Part shown: positions 12,501 through 25,044 of the stretch, piece after piece
Layout: each line of letters begins with the position of its first letter
Position numbering within the stretch: the stretch's first letter is position 1
DNA from: Microvelia longipes
Lineage: Eukaryota > Arthropoda > Insecta > Hemiptera > Veliidae
Reading direction: 5' to 3'
NCBI GenBank assembly: GCA_018340805.1
Contig: JACMZG010001908.1
Span: 45,235,787-45,299,786 of the forward strand
DNA: 64,000 nt
Program-made: the position numbers and the translations under genes
Notes under the pieces: generated by a model
Told to the model about the DNA's origin: nothing
Seen by the model: the letters and a program-made list of their open reading frames with translations, nothing else
The model's database searches: none

Positions 12501-14528
12501 TCAATATCACAGAGAGGCAGAATACAAAAGTATCAAATACAAATTTAGTAATCCAAATAAAACTGTGACATTAACCTTAATTTAAAAAATAGTTAAAAGC
12601 TATTATTATTTTAAAAATTAATTTTTATAGTCAATTAATACCGTCTAAAAATATATAAAATTCAAACTTTAAAAATGAGATTAATAAAAGAGTATTTTTA
12701 GATTTTTTATTCATCAAGAGTTAATAGAAATAGAAGCTAGGTCATAAAATAATTCTTAATAATCTAAGTGCTATAGTAATAGGCGACAGAAAAGTAAACC
12801 ATAGGTCTGGGGGGAAAACAGTGGTATAAATAAATTGGTTGGTCCACTTCTCAACATAACTATCTGTTTAACCAACCAGAAAGCAGTACATTCCTTATGC
12901 TAATGCTAGCTTGGATCTCACACTTTTGATTGGTTTTGGTCAATTAATAGATCAGATAGGGAAGACATCTGATTAGTTCATTCTAACCCTACCATTTGGA
13001 GGCATCAGCATAGACCAACTGAATGCCATATTTTAGGCAGGACGTCAATAGATTGAAATGAGAACTATTAGAAGAATTAGAAGAACTGAGAATTCAAGGA
13101 GTACCAAAATAACCAGAGAACACAACTGTCCTTGTTATATCATATCAATAGAAAACATGAGTTTACCATTTAGATTATTTAAGTTTTGTTCAAAAACATT
13201 TACTTTACGTTAATGTTACAATTTAATAAGTCCAAATAACGACAAAAGTAAGTTTCAAATGCAAAGAATGAAACAGATTTAAAGCAGAAGGTTAAGATAA
13301 TCTATATTACTGATTTCTACACTATGGTCCCGATGTAGGCTTTATCAAACAAAATAGTTTAATTTAAAATAAATATGTGAGAGTTTGAAAGAACTGTTTA
13401 TACTTCGAAAAAATATGTCTTTACTCTGAGTATAGGCAATCCAAGATCATACCTAGAATACTACTTAAGTACGAGTAAGACTTGATTCACAATTGAAACA
13501 ATACAGACATTTATGTACATAACAAGCGAACAGGGTATAAGTTTGGTTTTGGGTAGCAGCAGATTATTTTACAAGTTATTGTGAGATGGGGTTTTAAATA
13601 AAAGATTATCCTAATCAATTAATATTCCTTTGCCAAAAAGACATATTGACAACAGAATATCAACCAAACAGGGACATTCCTTTGTCAAATAGACTTATGG
13701 TCAAAATAAACTGGGACTCAAAATTATATGATAAGGAACTTAAATCAAGTTAAGTTCTAGATTACCCAACAACCTATGTAAAGCCAAAAACGTCTCAGCT
13801 ACATTTTAAAAGTAAATTTGATTGCATTACTAAAAATATTGAAATTTAATATCAATGTAAATAAACCAAGTTAATTTTTAAAAAATTAAAATCATTTTTC
13901 ATTTAAATTTTTTACTACGTATAAATCAAACAATTATAAGTTGAAATTTGAATTATTATCAAAAACCCAGCAGCATATGTTCAAATGAATTAGACCTGAA
14001 ATGAATACTAAATATTGAATATCTTAAGACAATGTTTTGATTTTAAATTTCCAAAATCTACTTATTTAAAAAATACTTATTTCTTAATAATCTAAAGAGG
14101 CACTAATATTTCATAAGAGTAAAAATTGAGATTAAACCTAAAAAAGACAAATTTATTTATCGATAATACACAATCATTTTTAGTTACTGATTTAGGCACA
14201 GTTTTACTGCTATTTTAAAATACTAAAAATACTGAAAAGTTTTTTTTTTTGCAATTAAGAACAATATTTTTTTAAAAAATTTGAAGTAATGATGAGTGAT
14301 AAGAAGCAAAGATTAAAAAAACATATCTGAATAAAAATGAAAGGACTGCTGTCTTTAATTTTTATTATCTTACTACAAATCTTTAAAGGATAATTAAGAA
14401 TAAAAGAAATACGACTAAGCTGATATGAATAAAAAATATGTCATAATGAAAAAGAAACACAGCATTTGTTCACAATATATATAACCTAGAAGTAGACATA
14501 TAGTGATAAGAGATTACAACTTTGCAGA
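6600..14528. other. AT-rich gene desert
   Basis: About 8 kb dominated by A/T with lysine/asparagine-type codons in all frames and stops throughout. I found no exon-like open stretch bounded by splice sites, no RNA gene and no recognisable element apart from a perfect 32-bp palindrome at 7261-7292. Its function is unknown. Confidence 0.5.
7261..7292. repeat. Perfect 32-bp palindrome
   Basis: CCTCTAAATAAACATT is followed by its exact reverse complement, with no loop. Confidence 0.8.
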
Positions 14529-14536
14529 ACTCTAAA

Positions 14537-15067
14537 CTTAGAATAATACTATATATAGAAGGAGCACAGGACCGTAAACACAATGTAATTCCACTGATAA
14601 CACGAAAGCCGGTTGACTGGTGCAACTAAGTAATGCTGCCCAACTTGACAACAAAACATTATTTAAATATTTGTCATAAATATCTATTAATGAAGAAAGA
14701 TAGTAAAGAACAAATATAAAACTTAAACACCTACAGAGTATTAATAAAACTGGTTTAGATGGCAAAAGGGTGGCGGAATACGAGAATCTACATTTAGTTG
14801 ACGAGGACTACTATTTGTATATAATTTTAATAAATACGTTAAACTACAATTTAAATGCTTAAATATTGTAATGCACCGATTTTATATTAGTATTTTATGA
14901 ATAATCAATCATTAATTAATATAGAACATAATAATTCAGCAACCGGAAGTATTTGCCAACTTTTTTAGAAAATTGTATATTGTTAGGGTGGCAGCATTAC
15001 TAGTTTGCACCCAGTGAACCGCCTTTCGTGTTATCAGTGCTCCTTCTATGTATAGTATTATTCTAAG
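14537..15067. mobile_element. MITE with long TIRs and 8-bp target duplication
   Basis: A 531-bp non-coding element. Both ends read CTTAGAATAATACTATA inward, and the inverted match continues for about 100 bases (GAAGGAGCAC, GATAACACGAAAG, GTAATGCTGCC), the left arm holding a 25-base extra segment. It is flanked by ACTCTAAA on both sides (14529-14536, 15068-15075). An 8-bp duplication fits hAT-, P- or Merlin-type transposases; the TIR does not let me choose. The centre is plain AT-rich sequence, so it must move in trans. Confidence 0.75.
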
Positions 15068-15722
15068 ACTCTAAACTATGATTATGGCAGTGTTTACATT
15101 TTCATCAGTTGGTGAAGATATAGTTTATGTTTTCATTTAAAATTTAATTATAAATGATTTCTTTGTTACTGAGATTTTGAGTGAGATTCTTGAATGAGAA
15201 TTGTGAAGGTTATTAAATAAATTAATATTATTCATAAAAGACTGCAGTCTTCAAAAAATTTAAATTGAATGAGAATAGCCTGTATTTATGGTTTTGATCA
15301 GTTAACAGGCCATCTTGATTAAAGCATGAAATTAGTTTGAAACAGAGTATTCAGAACCTAGCATTGTTTTGACAAGAGATTAGTAATAAAAGAGAAACCT
15401 AATTATTTGCATTATCACTCATCAAAACTATTTCATATTTTTAGATATTACTCATTTTTTTAAAATTTTTAAATATTTATAGTTATAAATTTTAGAAAAC
15501 AATCCTAATGAGAGGGAGGGATAAGACGGGTGGTGCAATGCGGTAACAAATATACAAGTTTTCATAACGGCTATGGACGGTAATCAACCTTAATAAAGTA
15601 GTGGCAACAGTGATTTGACAATAAATAAAAATAAAATGCAGAAACAATCCTTTGATCACAACCATACAGGGTAGTTTAGTTTAAGTATTTAATAATATCA
15701 ATGAATATAAGGCAGGATGAGG

Positions 15723-15871
15723 CTAGTGAGAACTTGCCACCAGATTTAACGGTTTGTCCTGATTAGCCGAAGATGCTTGTCTCAGGGTCGCCATCATAAA
15801 CTGTGGTTGAATTTGTCTTCTCAGTGCCGCCAACATGTCATCACATTCTTCTCCACTTTCATTGTCACATT
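15723..15871 (-). CDS. Isolated terminal-type coding exon (candidate 3' exon of the ZAD-GATA gene)
   Basis: On the minus strand a good acceptor (TTTATTTTTTATAG) opens a 149-base frame (phase 1, 48 full codons then TAG at 15725-15723). It encodes an acidic Cys-containing start (ECDNESGEECDDMLAALRRQ), a Gln/Met segment and the tail QDKPLNLVASSH. Codon content looks coding compared with the surrounding AT desert. The only upstream minus-strand gene is ZAD-GATA, 10.7 kb away. Its finger exon contains phase-1 GT dinucleotides that could serve as donors, all weak, so alternative 3' splicing is possible but unproven. PLNLV resembles a CtBP-binding PxDLS-type motif. Confidence 0.4.
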
Positions 15872-18800
15872 CTATAAAAAAATAAATTAAATTAAAAAAT
15901 TGAACCAAATAAATTAATTGAATTTAAAAAGCCACACCAGAAAAGAACCTTTTTTAATTCTAAAGTTATTTTAAATACATTAAGAATTTAATTTGCATGC
16001 ACATTCCAAAAGATTAGAATATTAACTACTTAATATTTTAAATTTGTATGGATAAAAATGCAAGAATTTAAACAAGCCAATCACCAAATATTATTTTAAT
16101 GAAATATCAATTATAGGTCTTCTATTAGATTTGAGATACATAGTAACATTTTTACAATCTAGTATTTCATACAAAGTTGAATTTAATAAATATAAAGCTT
16201 TACAACTCAGCTTAGGTCATCTAATGACAGGGTCTCGGTAGGATCTGAGGGTTTGTTTCCACTGAGAGAGCCATCTTCAGGGATGTAAAGATTGAGATGT
16301 AACAGATCAAAGACAGTTTTAAAAAATAATAAAATATATTAATCCGAGCCAAGCATTGCACCTAATAAAGTAACCCCGTGCTTACTATTCAGATTCTATA
16401 TCACAGCAAGCTACTCAAGTTGCTAAATATACCACACATTGCCCAACAATACTTTTTTCAGATCAAAGGTGTGAGACATTTTAATACAAGTTTTTTTACA
16501 TCCTGTTTTAGAAGATTAGATTAAAAGGGAGAGAGGAACCACTTTTTTAAAGCCAATTAACTACTTTAGGGTTTCAGTAATTAACTCTCTCACAATTGTA
16601 GAAGAGAATTGACTTTTAATAACTGCTAAAAGTATTTACAAAATGCATAATCAAATATGTCTTCTGTCTCTCAAGATGTTGTGCACAGTGGAAGCAAAAC
16701 ATCAGATGCATTATCTGGCTTGACCAGGTCATCTGTGGGTCACCTAAACCTACTAATTATAACATCATTCAAACCTAAAGAAATTTTAACCCAAGCAAAT
16801 AACAAATATCAATTATATTTACATGAGTTCAATTTGATTTTTCCATATTACAGTCTATAATTTAGCATTCAATGAAACAAGAGCTAGAATTAAATTTACT
16901 CAAATAAATTTTAGAAAAAGGAAATTTGAATTATAAAAGGACAATTATCAATTTTTGTGAAAGTGATGGCCTAAAGGTGAATGTAAATTATTTTAAAACT
17001 GAATAAAAGAATATATAATTAGGATCTTCTCTAATGTTTTAAAAACTTAATTAAAATAATCCAAAAAAGCAAAATAACACATTAGTTCACTACTTAAAAA
17101 TTATATTTTAATAACACACCTGAATTCTAAAGTAGACTGAATCCGGGTTTTAAATATCCTCGCAGATAAAAACAAACAACAAAGAGAAAAAAATGGCAAA
17201 TAACTTTTTAGTAATAAATAACACTAGAAAGCAAAATAAAACTAGGGCAATGAGGTTAAATATGTTTTTAGAAAAAGAAAGTGAAGACTTATAATAGACA
17301 TTTCATCAAATAGAGAAGAATAAAGTAAAAAGTTAATTAACTAAAAAAGAATCAGCATCAGGAAAGTATTCATGTATCCTTGGAAAATAAAAATTTAAAA
17401 CACGATTATTTAAAATAAATATTTAAATAAGAAATACAGACAAACTATTAACTGTTAGCACAAAATAATTCTGTGAGATGTCTAAGAAAGTATCTAACAA
17501 ATTTCTACATCTTAACTGATTCCATAATCCAATATAGACATTGATGGTTAGGCACAATGGCATAATGGCCCACACTGTTTCATTACATTTAAATAGTTTC
17601 ATATAGGGTCAACAGCCAGGTCTCACTAAATTATAATGTGCTAACTTATTCATATTTCACTTCTAAAGTATTCAGTTCAAGATAAGACTCTGGAACAAGT
17701 AAATATCCCGTCCAAACTCTGTTAAAAATGTTAATTCAAAATAAATTAAATAAGAAAAACAGATAATTTCAATTTCATTTTATATTCATTCTATAAAAAA
17801 GTTAGAATTTCTAGTAGTAACAGTAAAAAGAAAAAATATAGATTCCAAATTTTCTTGGTGTCTTCTATAAATTATAACAAAAACTATTTACAATACATTT
17901 TTGATTTAATTAATCACTCATTTCATGTATTAAAGAGTTATAGTTCCATAGAGAGGGCAACTGCATCTACAAGTATTGACATGTCGAGTTTTGGTTCAGC
18001 TTCAATCTAAATTACTTTTATTGGCAAAATTAACAAAGTAAATTTACTTAATAGTTTAGCAAAACACTGATAGTTTTATAGGTATTGAAATTCACAGGTT
18101 GTACAGGTTTTAGCGCTTTTAGATGTATAGACTAAATTTTTATTTTACTATAGTTGGTTTGACAATCAGTAAATTCAAAGGTTAGCAATAACAAACAAAC
18201 AAATGGAGCTTTTGAGATCAAAAGAGTTGAAAATTCTAAACCTCTAAAATAAATTGGTAGATATTTCATTTACAATATAACTCTTCAATACAATATTACA
18301 AAAAAGGCAAATAAAACTATTTACAAAAATATAAAATAGAAAAATCCTACATAAAAAATAATTAATTCTACTCACTAATCCTAAGAATTAAAAAATTAAA
18401 CCTGATGAAGATCATTAAATAATTAAAAATAATTTAAGACACTCTTTTTAAGAAAATAAATTACTTTTGTTAGTACAACATTTCATAAAAATTATATTAG
18501 GTACAAAAAAAACTTTAATATCTATTAATAAAAAAGTAATATTATTAGGTTTTGAGAATAAATTTTAATTTATTTTTTCTATGAAGAGATAAATCATGGG
18601 TTATTATATGGCAAATATTTCACAGATCAAAATACTCTGGCATTTTTATAATTCAATAAATTATGGCAATATATAAATAAATTAAGGAAAGTAATGAGTA
18701 ATGAATAAAGTATACAAATTACTATTTTAAGAAAGCAATAAAAAGGAAAAGAATTACTTTGTCACTAAAACACTGATGATGATGTTACCCTGCCGCGTCT

Positions 18801-20240
18801 TACAACAACTCCCTTCATACAACTCCTTATTTTATACAACTCCCTTTATAAATTAGACTCACAGAAAATGTATTTATCATTGACTTTTAATATTAATAAT
18901 AAAAGTTTTAAACTAACTAAAATCTGAAGTTAAATTAATAAAAAATCATTTTAAAATAAGTCTATTGTAAAGAGAAGGTTTATTATAAATATTATCAATG
19001 TTGATAACTAGGAGTTTGACTTGCATGGGAAGAAGGATTTCCCATGCAAGTTAGACTATCTCACTTGTCATTTGTAATGTAACATTATATAAATAAAATT
19101 TAAACATTTCAATAAAACTGAAAGAAAATTTGATAAGGGTAAAAATTATACAGACGGACGAAGTTGATATTTTAAAAAATCATTGCATTACAGATGTAAC
19201 TTGCTCAACAAACAAGTTGCAAGTTAGAAAACCATCTGAGTTTTACCAGAGAAAATATTAGAATTGTAATACTGATTACTTAACTGAATTATGTTTTCCT
19301 AACTTATGCAGTATATTATTATTATTTTGCAAATTAAAGGAATTTTAAGTAAAGCTTTAGTGATTTATACTATTTTCTGTTATAAAAAAAAGCTCATGAT
19401 GCTGTAAAAAATCATGATGAGTATTTTCTCACTGCTGAAGAGATTAAAGACAAATAACAGTCAGACTTTCAGGCTCTATCCAATCATGGAATAACTAAAC
19501 AAATCATTCTCTTGTCAGACAGCCTCCTAACAAATACATCCATACAGACAATTTTTATTTGAACTACTTCTACATCTTAGGGTGCTATGATATACACATT
19601 TCCTGCTAATAAAATGCTTTTATCTACTCACGGCAGCAAAATTAGCCATTACTGGACTGTTTTTAAGCTGCAAAATGTCATTTTACCTACACTGTCAAAC
19701 AATACGGGAAATATTTTAAAACAGTACGCAAAATGTTTCAAAACAGTACGCAAAATGTTTTGGTAATGAAAAAAGTACTAGGGAGTTATGGCTCATTTAA
19801 ATAACATGGGAAACAAGTCAAAACTCCCTAGGCGGGAAAATGAATGAGCGGAGGTTATTATTTCACAAATTATTGCGTGAATTTCGGTATTGTTTTATTT
19901 TGTAAACTAGGATTTATTCTAGCTTGTTTCTAGTATGTAACTTTCTTTATTGTTACTTAAAATTACGATATTATTATTAAATGTTTAACATTTAACATTT
20001 GTTTATCTAATAATATATAATGTTTTGGAAACAAAATGGCAACACTGATAATTTAAGTGATAATTTAATTAATAACATTAAATTAAATTATTTACCAGCT
20101 GTTCATGAATCAACAGATTTTTAATGTTTAAGTCGTCAGATTTTGTATTTCATGTTGGTATATTTAGTTTAAGTATATAAAGTTACAAAAATAGAACGTT
20201 ATCAAAAACTAAATCTGTAAACTAAAGTTAAGTCACTAAA
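15872..20240. other. AT-rich sequence without recognised genes
   Basis: No convincing exons. It contains a short hairpin at 19018-19052, a tandem 22-bp pair at 19717-19762 and an inverted pair CTAGGGAGTT/AACTCCCTAG at 19779-19831. If the 15.7-kb exon belongs to the ZAD-GATA gene, this is intron. Confidence 0.45.
19018..19052. repeat. Short hairpin
   Basis: ACTTGCATGGGAA and TTTCCCATGCAAGT flank a 7-base loop. Confidence 0.7.
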
Positions 20241-20245
20241 ACATA

Positions 20246-20389
20246 ATGAGTGAGAACAACAGTGAAGTGAATAAAGATACAAACATTGTTGACATTGACG
20301 AGTTATTGGACCACACTCCACCTGATATTGTCAGCGTTGCATCTACTTCAAAGCAGTCTTTATTGAAAAATCTCGCAGCAAGTATTTAA
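20246..20389 (+). CDS. Small acidic ORF, 47 aa (unrecognised)
   Basis: ATG to TAA encodes MSENNSEVNKDTNIVDIDEL followed by a segment ending in SKQSLLKNLAAS and I. Codon use and the acidic, Ser/Thr-containing composition look more protein-like than neighbouring frames, and the start context (AAAACATAATG) is acceptable. It stops just before the GC-rich tandem array at 20.46 kb. It could be the 5' stub of a transposon-encoded ORF whose remainder is lost, or a short peptide gene. I do not recognise it. Confidence 0.3.
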   Translation: MSENNSEVNKDTNIVDIDELLDHTPPDIVSVASTSKQSLLKNLAASI

Positions 20390-20459
20390 AATAATCTCTT
20401 GTGTATTTTTTCTGCCGTTAGTAGATAAAATAGTATTGCTACTATGCAGCAAAGGAAAC

Positions 20460-20680
20460 ATTGCAGACTCGTGCAATTAATTACCTGCCTCGGCTTACGC
20501 CTCTGCAGGTAATTCGCCATTTGCCAGCCTCGGCTTACGCCTCTGCAGGTAATTCGCCATTTGCCAGCCTCGGCTTTGCCTCGTCTGTCAAATGGGTTAA
20601 TTACCTGCCTTGGCTTACGCCTCTGCAGGTAATTTCCATAGCCCGCCCTCGCCTTCGGCTCGGGGGCAAATTTATAAAAC
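20460..20680. repeat. GC-rich tandem array with embedded inverted repeats
   Basis: Units of roughly 55-60 bases contain GCCTCGGCTTACGCCTCTGC framed by AATTACCTGC on the left and GCAGGTAATT on the right, so each unit is itself a hairpin. About three and a half copies, the last ending CCCTCGCCTTCGGCTCGGG. A related piece (CTTGCCCTCTGCAGGTAATT) occurs near 43.16 kb, and similar GGCCTCGG/CCTTTCGGCC blocks near 55.65-55.80 kb. Confidence 0.7.
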
Positions 20681-20739
20681 TCGTCTGCCAAATTCCATTT
20701 TGCTGCCTAGTAGCATAATATACTATTTCACTCTACTGC

Positions 20740-21800
20740 AGGAAATAAGAAAGCTTAATTACTAAACTCAATGAAGACAGCAGCACCACTTAAAGGCAAC
20801 TGAAAAACTCAGCTGGACTGTAACATTGATGTCTGTCTGTAAGGACAACAAGTAAATAACACCGACTTAAGCAATAATCAAATTAACCTTGAACAAAGTT
20901 ATAACTTGCATTTCTTTTTTGGTTCTTACAACATTTTAAATGCATGAATACCATAATTTTAAAAGGGTAAATAGACCATATTAAAATATAATTCATCCCC
21001 CCTTATCGATGAAACAAAATATTATCTAAAAAATGATAACCACAAAAAATACCAAATAAAAACAAACATTCTAGAAACTAAAGATTTACACAAGTCAGGT
21101 ACATTAAAAATTAAGAACACCAAAAATTATCAGAGATTTTTTTACCGGAGGACCAAAAATGCACAAACTATTAAATAAATATTAATAATTATACATTATA
21201 ATTTTAATAAATTGCTCTTATTATTATTGTTACATTAATTAATTAAATAAATTATTATTTAGGTTTAATCAGGTAAAGGAGACATGATTTACTTAACCAG
21301 ATAAGGTAAAAACAACCTGAGTGAAAACCTTATGAAATTATTTAAAGAAGAAATGAAAAACAATCTCAAACTTTTCTATTTTTTCTTGTAACAACCCCTA
21401 AAAAAGTATATTAAATGTTACGAGTTATTTTTTTAAGTAGAACTGTTCTAAGGAAATTAAAAAATAATTTCCAAGTTTTTAACAATATCTTAAGTCTTTT
21501 TCAAGGAACAAAATTGTAAAATCATTACATTATGTAATGTAAATATTTTACACAACATAATGTAAAAAATATGAAATGAAAATAGTATAATAGTTTATTT
21601 TTTTTTACAATTATTTACCTTGAAAAATACTTAATATATACTTGTAAGTCTGGTAAATTCATTTTTTATTCTTTTTAGATCATTTCCGCCAAAAAAGTAA
21701 CTAATAATTTTTAATTCAGTGGTTTCTAACTTTGTAATATATATTCAATATTTTTTCAAAATGAAAATCTAGTGAAATTGCCAAATTTCACTATATCAAT
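20740..21800. other. AT-rich spacer
   Basis: No ORF, exon or repeat that I can support. Confidence 0.4.
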
Positions 21801-21803
21801 GCT

Positions 21804-22853
21804 CAATAGGCCCTTGTAGACGTACGGTTTTTCCCGACGGTTTTGGACTGTCGGTCCAAAACCGTCGGGAAAAACCGTGCGTCTAAATGCTGGGACGGAT
21901 CGATTGGACCGCTGGTAAAAACCGTGTGATGGACCGCGGTCCTGGACCGTCAGTTTTTTTGTTTTATGTGCATTTACACGTGCAGACCAGACTGGCGGAT
22001 CAAGTCTGTCGGTTTTTTTTATTTACTTTACTTTTTAATTTACAGCACTTAATTAAAAAAAATAAAGAAAAATAAAATAAAAAAATCGGGTATGGGGTAC
22101 CTTGGAACTTTTTCTCATTCATGATTACGCTAATTTATATATTTTAAATAATCATAAAAATATAAGTTACAATATTAGGATTCGAACCCTGTTCCATTAA
22201 TTTTTAATAGTTAATATATTTTTATTTTGACCATTAAAGAGTTACAATTCAATCATCGATTATTTCTTTTTGCATGCACACATAACTTTTCCTTTTACTG
22301 TGAAGAAATGTACCTCATATTAAATTGAATGTACCTAATATATTTACCTTAAAAATGTATTATAAGGTAAATACATTACTTTATCCTTTATCTCATATTT
22401 TATGAGAAAAAGAAAGGTTAAAAATGATTCTTGTTATTTATGTAAACCCGCAATACAAGTAATGATTATGATTAAGATTAAACTCGGGTGCACCAACAGC
22501 CTTTACCTCGCCGCGTGTTGTTTATTTCAAATTGCTTAATTCAAAAAATAAACAAAAACAATTATAAAAAATAAATTATCTCTGGACTGTCACAAAAAAC
22601 TTTCCGCCAGGCGGAAAGACCACGGACCGGTCCAAAACCGACAGTTTTTGTGTTTACACTAGCAGTTTTGGACCGTCGGTCCATCTCACGGTTTAGGACC
22701 GGGATCTGGACCGTGCACTTTATTTTTCCTTTATTATTTGGACTGTCGGTTTTCCCGCGGTCCAGACCGCGGTCCGGACCGCGGTCTGGACCGCGGGAAA
22801 AACCGACAGTCCAAAACCGTCGAGAAAAACCGTACGTCTACAGGGGCCTATTG
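21804..22853. mobile_element. Non-autonomous TIR DNA transposon rich in GGACCG palindromes
   Basis: The ends are mirror images: CAATAGGCCCTTGTAGACGT at the left and, inverted, CAATAGGCCCCTGTAGACGT at the right. The match continues through ACGGTTTTTC and GACGGTTTTGGACTGTCGG for about 50 bases. Subterminal zones consist of repeated GGACCG/CGGTCC blocks forming nested hairpins. The middle (about 21.95-22.57 kb) is AT-rich with no transposase. I could not define a convincing target duplication. The GGGCC...TAGACG end is reminiscent of PIF/Harbinger-like termini, but that is only a resemblance. Confidence 0.75.
22750..22801. repeat. Perfect 52-bp GC-rich palindrome
   Basis: Centred at 22775/22776 within the right end of the TIR element. 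It is built from CCGCGGTCCAGACCGCGGTC and its complement with no loop. With one bulged base the stem extends to GGACTGTCGG/CCGACAGTCC on each side. Confidence 0.85.
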
Positions 22854-22869
22854 ACTCCTTAAAACCAGT

Positions 22870-24580
22870 TTTTGGAGTAATAAAGTGCTTAGGCTTAGGT
22901 CTTCAAGGAGTGAAATTAACAAGGTAGATGATGACTCAGACATTTCGCTTGCACTGCAAGAGGCATCTTTAGGAAAGCAATACATCGTGTGAGAAAACAC
23001 AATGGTTTACAACATAGACATGTAAAAGATGATCATGTCCAACATTCCTTAGAATGCTTGCCATGGTGAAAGCCAAATATCCGACTCATCACCAACATGG
23101 ACACTGTCACCACTACCAAGACTTTAACCTTCAGTTTCAGGAGTAACTTTTATCCAATTATTCACCTCACCTGGACTAAACTCAATTAGTATTAGATAAA
23201 TACTCATTATAGATTTTCATGCGCTAACTACTTGAAAGAAGTAAACTGTACCTTAAGGTTCCCTGCCGAAAAGGTGGTAAACTTGAATAAAATTAAAATA
23301 TCTACAGTTCTAAGTGAAATATGTCAGAGTACATTTATTAAAGATTTATTTTCAAATGTTACTTCTTCATGTTAAAGCACGGGCTTAAAGATACAGGACT
23401 TCAAAGAAAGACACGTTTTGAAAAGAACCAAGTTATCATACTTCTCACATGGTACTTCCATGTCATGAGTCCAAAAGGAAAGAGAGAGCTTGTATTGTGC
23501 ACAGTTAAAACTAGAACAGATGTGCCATCTCGAGGTTTTGAAACTTTTAAGTACTGTTTAGTGGTTATCTCTCCCTTTTCCAGCAGAAGAAGTTTTAAGA
23601 TACTTCTCATGAAAAAAGGTTTTGAACCACAAAAATAAAAATACCTTTATTTCTGAACAAAATATCAAAAACCTAAGGCTCCACAATTTTGTTTTTCAAT
23701 TGCCATTAAATGCCAGCCCTAATGACTTTTAGGGACATTAAATGGTGGCATATTAAAGAAATTAATAATTGGATTTCTTAAATGGTACCTTTAAGTTAAC
23801 CTTTCAATGGTGGCCAAAAATGATCTTTAAATAGTGGTCAAGAAGTAACTTTTAAATGATGATTGAAATAAAGCCATTAATTGTGGTCAAATCAAGTTGA
23901 ATGAGGGCTTGAAATAAGCAGAATAAATTTTAAAAGTAAAGTCAAGATTTTACAAGTAGGGAATGACTGCTGTGCTTGTAACTCAACAGTTTAAGCAGAT
24001 CTTTCATTACACAGAAAATATGTGTTCTCTTAAGATTTATTTAACTAGCTTAGAACAGTGGACAGATCCATTTCACTGCCTCTAACCATCTTTTCTACAT
24101 TAGAACCTCAAAAACTAAAACAGATTTTAATATTATTTATGAAAAAGACTTAAGTAAATCACTAAAATTAAATTATGAGAAAAAAGAATCCAAGCCCCTT
24201 ATAAGCAAATTATTAAGAAAACTACACCACGTTCCACTTCGGTTATATTTTGTTTATTATTTCAAACCTGCCAAAAAGATACAAAAAATGCTAATATCAA
24301 AATGTAGTTATTGCTTCAATCTGTGATTATTTATTAAATCGTAAATTTTCGTAACCTATTTTAATTAATTAAACTTTACCACACTTAAAAAACAATATTC
24401 ACAGTTTACATTTAAAAATAAAAAAGTTCCTAAACGCACCATACTTACTTATCACACTTCATTGTAGTATTTATTTTTTTCATAATTATAAACGAGAGAA
24501 AGAGAAAAAAAGCAAATACGAGATTTCAAAACTTTCCAGTTGCCAAAGTTTAAAAAAAAATCTTTAGTATGAAAAGGTAA
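22870..24580. other. Non-coding sequence, no recognised element
   Basis: Overlapping open frames on both strands exist at 23369-23638, but they lack splice context and match nothing I know. A block near 23.7-23.9 kb repeats TTAAATGGTGGC/TTTAAATAGTGGTC variants several times, a degraded short tandem repeat. Confidence 0.35.
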
Positions 24581-24719
24581 GGTAAGAACAACCAAAGGAG
24601 CAGAACAGTACAATAATTTTCTAACAAGGGTTTACTGGGCCAACTATTAAGTTGGCTATACCTGCGTAAATATATCACCCTGCGTCTTATCTTATTTAAC
24701 TTTTTTGAATTAGGTAGTG

Positions 24720-24955
24720 AGAAACAACATTATTTGGGTACAAGGTACCTCACCTTATTGAACGATAATCTCATCCCCATCACTTTAGACCTCACTCGTC
24801 CTCAGAATATATAAATCACCTAATTTACATAGCAGTATGTCTTCAGACATGCTTTGCTTGTCTTCAGACAATAAAAATATCAGGTGTATTCCTAGCAGTC
24901 ACCTATCCAGCTACTGACCTCACTTGATGCTGGTGAACACAAGTGACTAAAAAAA
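24720..24955 (-). repeat. 5S-rRNA-derived SINE, diverged copy
   Basis: The reverse complement contains CACCAGCATCAAGTGAGGTC, matching the internal promoter region of 5S rRNA as seen in the better copies near 49.4 and 50.9 kb. This is followed by the CTGAAGACAAGCAAAGCATG and CTGAGGACGAGTGAGG body motifs. Confidence 0.55.
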
Positions 24956-25044
24956 TACTGAATGAAAATCAGTTGTCTTTAAAAAGAAGTTAAAAACAGC
25001 TTGGAGTAATTATAAATATTAGTATTTATAGGCAATTTGATGGG

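Noticed and set aside
20386..20718. 85-101 codon frames over the 20.5-kb array
   Set aside because: Openness is explained by the GC-rich tandem repeat; the predicted peptide simply repeats NYLQRRKPRQVIN.
22170..22200. tRNA-like B box GGGTTCGAATCC (minus strand)
   Set aside because: No acceptor stem, anticodon arm or A box at the right distance.
22650..22862. 70-codon frame rich in RSRPRSGPR
   Set aside because: It is a translation of the GGACCG palindromes in the TIR element.
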